Below are positions 62,499 to 64,000 of a DNA stretch of 64,000 nt, in pieces. Numbering within the stretch: position 1 is the stretch's first letter; each line of letters begins with the position of its first letter. The translations under genes were made by a program, and so were the position numbers. A model generated the notes under the pieces. It worked only from the letters and a program-made list of their open reading frames with translations, made no database searches and had not been told where the DNA came from. Source of the stretch: Tsukamurella paurometabola (GTDB lineage: Bacteria; Actinomycetota; Actinomycetes; Mycobacteriales; Mycobacteriaceae); contig NZ_LR131273.1 in NCBI RefSeq assembly GCF_900631615.1, positions 3,008,850 to 3,072,849 of the forward strand, written 5' to 3'.

Positions 62499-64000
62499 TC
62501 AGCGGCCGGCGGCCACCAGCTCCGCGCAGCGTTCGCCGACGAGCATCACGGTGATGTTCGGGTTCACCGTGGTGTGCTCGGGGAACACGGACGCGTCCGC
62601 CACCCGGAGGCCCGCGGTGCCCTTGACCCGCAGCTCGGGGTCCAGCGGCGACATCGGGTCGTCGGCCGCGCCCATCCGCACCGTGCCCGCGGGGTGGTAG
62701 ACGGTGTTGTGGGTGCGCCGGATGTAGTCGGCGAGCTCCGCATCCGTCTGTGCGCCCGGTCCCGGGTACAGCTCGCGCTCGATCCACTCCTTGAGCGGCC
62801 CCGCCTCGGCGATCTCGCGCGCCTTCCGGATGCCCGCGATCATCACCTTCATGTCGTGCCCCTCGGGGTCGGTGAAGTACCGCGGGTCCACCTTGGGCTT
62901 GTCCCGGAAGTCCCGCGACCGCAGCCGGACGGTGCCGCGCGAGCGCGCGTGCGTGACGTTCGGGGTGAGGCAGAAGGTGTTCTCCGCCGTCGGGTAGCCC
63001 TGGCGCAGCGTGTGCATGTCGAACGGGACGCTGCCGTAGTGCATCATCAGGTCGGGCCGGTCGAGGCCGTACTCGGTGGGCGTGAAGATCCCGATCTCCC
63101 ACCACTGGGTGGACTCGCGGACCATCGGCCGCGTGGTCTCGAAACCGATCACGCCCTCGGGGTGGTCCTGCAGGTGCGCGCCCACGCCGGGGGAGTCGAC
63201 GAGCACGTCGACGCCCGTCTCGCGCAGGTGATCGGCGGGGCCGATCCCGGACAGCATGAGCAACTTCGGCGAATCGATGGCGCCCGCGCTGACGATCACC
63301 TCCCGTCGTGCGGCCACGCGCGTCGTGCGGCCGAACGCGTTGTCGGTGATGTCCACGCCCACGGCGCGCGGCACGTCGCCGGCCGTGTCGAAGACGACCC
63401 TCTTGGCCCACGCGCCGGTCCGGATCGTGAGGTTCTCGCGGTCGAGCGCGGGGTGCAGGTAGCTCACCGACGACGACGAACGGGTCCCGTCGGCGCGGCG
63501 GTTGATCTGGAAGAAGTTGGCACCGCTGAGCACCGTCTCACCCGAGTTGAACTCGACGCGGGGGATGCCGACCTCCTCGCAGGAGTCGAGCAGCGCGACG
63601 CCGCAGGGGTCGTTCGGGGGCACCGTCATGATGTGCACCGGCCCGGAGCGCCCGTGGTGCTCGCCCGGCGCGTCGTTGGTCTCGATCTTCGGGTACAGCC
63701 GGTACACCGAGTCGGCTCCCCAGCCCGTCGCGCCGTGGTCGCGCTCCCAGGAGTCGAGGTCCTCCCGCGGTGCCCAGAAGGCGATGCAGCTGTTGTGGGA
63801 GCTGCAGCCGCCCAGGACCTTCGCGCGCGCGTGCCGCATGAACGAGTTGCCGTTCTCCTGCGGTTCGATCGGGTAGTCCCAGTCGTACCCCGACTCGAGC
63901 AGCTCCATCCACCGGTCCAGCTGGAGGATCGCCTGGTCGCCCACGTCCGACGGGCCCGCCTCCAGCAGGCAGACCGTCACCGTCGGATCCTCGGACAGGC
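62499..64000 (-). CDS. GMC oxidoreductase (choline dehydrogenase-like), 5' end outside window
   Basis: The gene runs off the right edge; about 500 residues are present and the FAD GxGxxG motif lies beyond. The remaining FAD fingerprint VTVCLLEAG is seen at the edge, followed by GGCSSHNSCIAFWAPREDLDSW, GAIDSPKLLMLSGIGP, and the C-terminal active-site region TVYHPAGTVRMG and EHTTVNPNITVMLVGERCA (His and Asn pair). It is a glucose-methanol-choline family enzyme; choline or a longer alcohol could be the substrate, and the exact activity is not settled here. Confidence 0.88.
   Translation of the reverse strand, partial: LSEDPTVTVCLLEAGPSDVGDQAILQLDRWMELLESGYDWDYPIEPQENGNSFMRHARAKVLGGCSSHNSCIAFWAPREDLDSWERDHGATGWGADSVYRLYPKIETNDAPGEHHGRSGPVHIMTVPPNDPCGVALLDSCEEVGIPRVEFNSGETVLSGANFFQINRRADGTRSSSSVSYLHPALDRENLTIRTGAWAKRVVFDTAGDVPRAVGVDITDNAFGRTTRVAARREVIVSAGAIDSPKLLMLSGIGPADHLRETGVDVLVDSPGVGAHLQDHPEGVIGFETTRPMVRESTQWWEIGIFTPTEYGLDRPDLMMHYGSVPFDMHTLRQGYPTAENTFCLTPNVTHARSRGTVRLRSRDFRDKPKVDPRYFTDPEGHDMKVMIAGIRKAREIAEAGPLKEWIERELYPGPGAQTDAELADYIRRTHNTVYHPAGTVRMGAADDPMSPLDPELRVKGTAGLRVADASVFPEHTTVNPNITVMLVGERCAELVAAGR

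Overview
The window is about 70% G+C throughout, with one exception. It comes from a mycolic-acid actinomycete (order Mycobacteriales; Tsukamurella, Gordonia or Rhodococcus-like, and I cannot fix the genus by eye). The reasons are hupB with a long Lys/Ala tail, a Nudix-phosphatase mutT1, fbiD for coenzyme F420, the methylglucose-lipopolysaccharide genes gpgP and octT, and two long gene orders that I recall from Mycobacterium tuberculosis. The first (about 4.0-29.3 kb) is gltX, tRNA-Gln/Glu, ltbR, leuCD, hupB, mutT1, ppk1, fbiD, gpsA, ddl, a DUF3515 gene, thiL, ung, a DAK2 gene and recG. The second (about 43.2-60.8 kb) is proA, a MoxR/VWA pair, nadD, rsfS, gpgP, octT, degV, comEA, comEC, holA, rpsT, ATP-grasp, alpha-E, transglutaminase and a PemK-like gene.

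Layout: 1-4.0 kb is the 3' part of a myo-inositol catabolic operon (iolD, iolE, iolG, iolH). gltX and three tRNA genes follow. An acetamide/aliphatic amidase cluster (amiC, a MarR regulator, amiS, amiE, amiB) sits at 6.8-11.3 kb inside the first core block, next to the leucine genes and their divergent IclR repressor. From 29.3 to 39.2 kb all genes lie on the minus strand and form one tightly packed operon: TIGR03084 protein, AtuA-like protein, acyl-CoA dehydrogenase, two subunits of an acyl-CoA carboxylase, a second acyl-CoA dehydrogenase, enoyl-CoA hydratase and a TetR regulator. It looks like a catabolic route for a branched or isoprenoid acyl-CoA. A perfect inverted repeat in front of its first gene is a good candidate for the TetR operator.

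The most unusual gene is at 39337-42411. It is a 1024-residue protein of much lower G+C, with an N-terminal PD-(D/E)xK nuclease-like region (D-QxK motif, Cap4/DUF4297-like), a central NB-ARC/STAND NTPase and a C-terminal helical/TPR region. This is the architecture of prokaryotic NLR-like antiphage defence proteins. It stands alone between two chromosomal neighbours, with no transposase or integrase visible.

The second core block links leaderless-looking transcription units: proA, two tandem SRPBCC genes leading into MoxR-VWA, NAD biosynthesis and ribosome silencing, MGLP synthesis, DNA uptake and DNA polymerase III delta. The right end carries a DJ-1/PfpI protein behind a promoter buried in a long palindrome, RidA, an orphan PemK-like protein, a DinB/MDMPI-like protein, an ECF sigma factor with a SnoaL-like tail, and the 3' part of a GMC oxidoreductase.

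A recurring regulatory pattern is a TANNNT box ending 6-8 nt before an ATG or GTG start. It occurs before at least fourteen genes and predicts widespread leaderless transcription. In the DUF3515/thiL pair the two divergent promoters share one symmetric -10 element.
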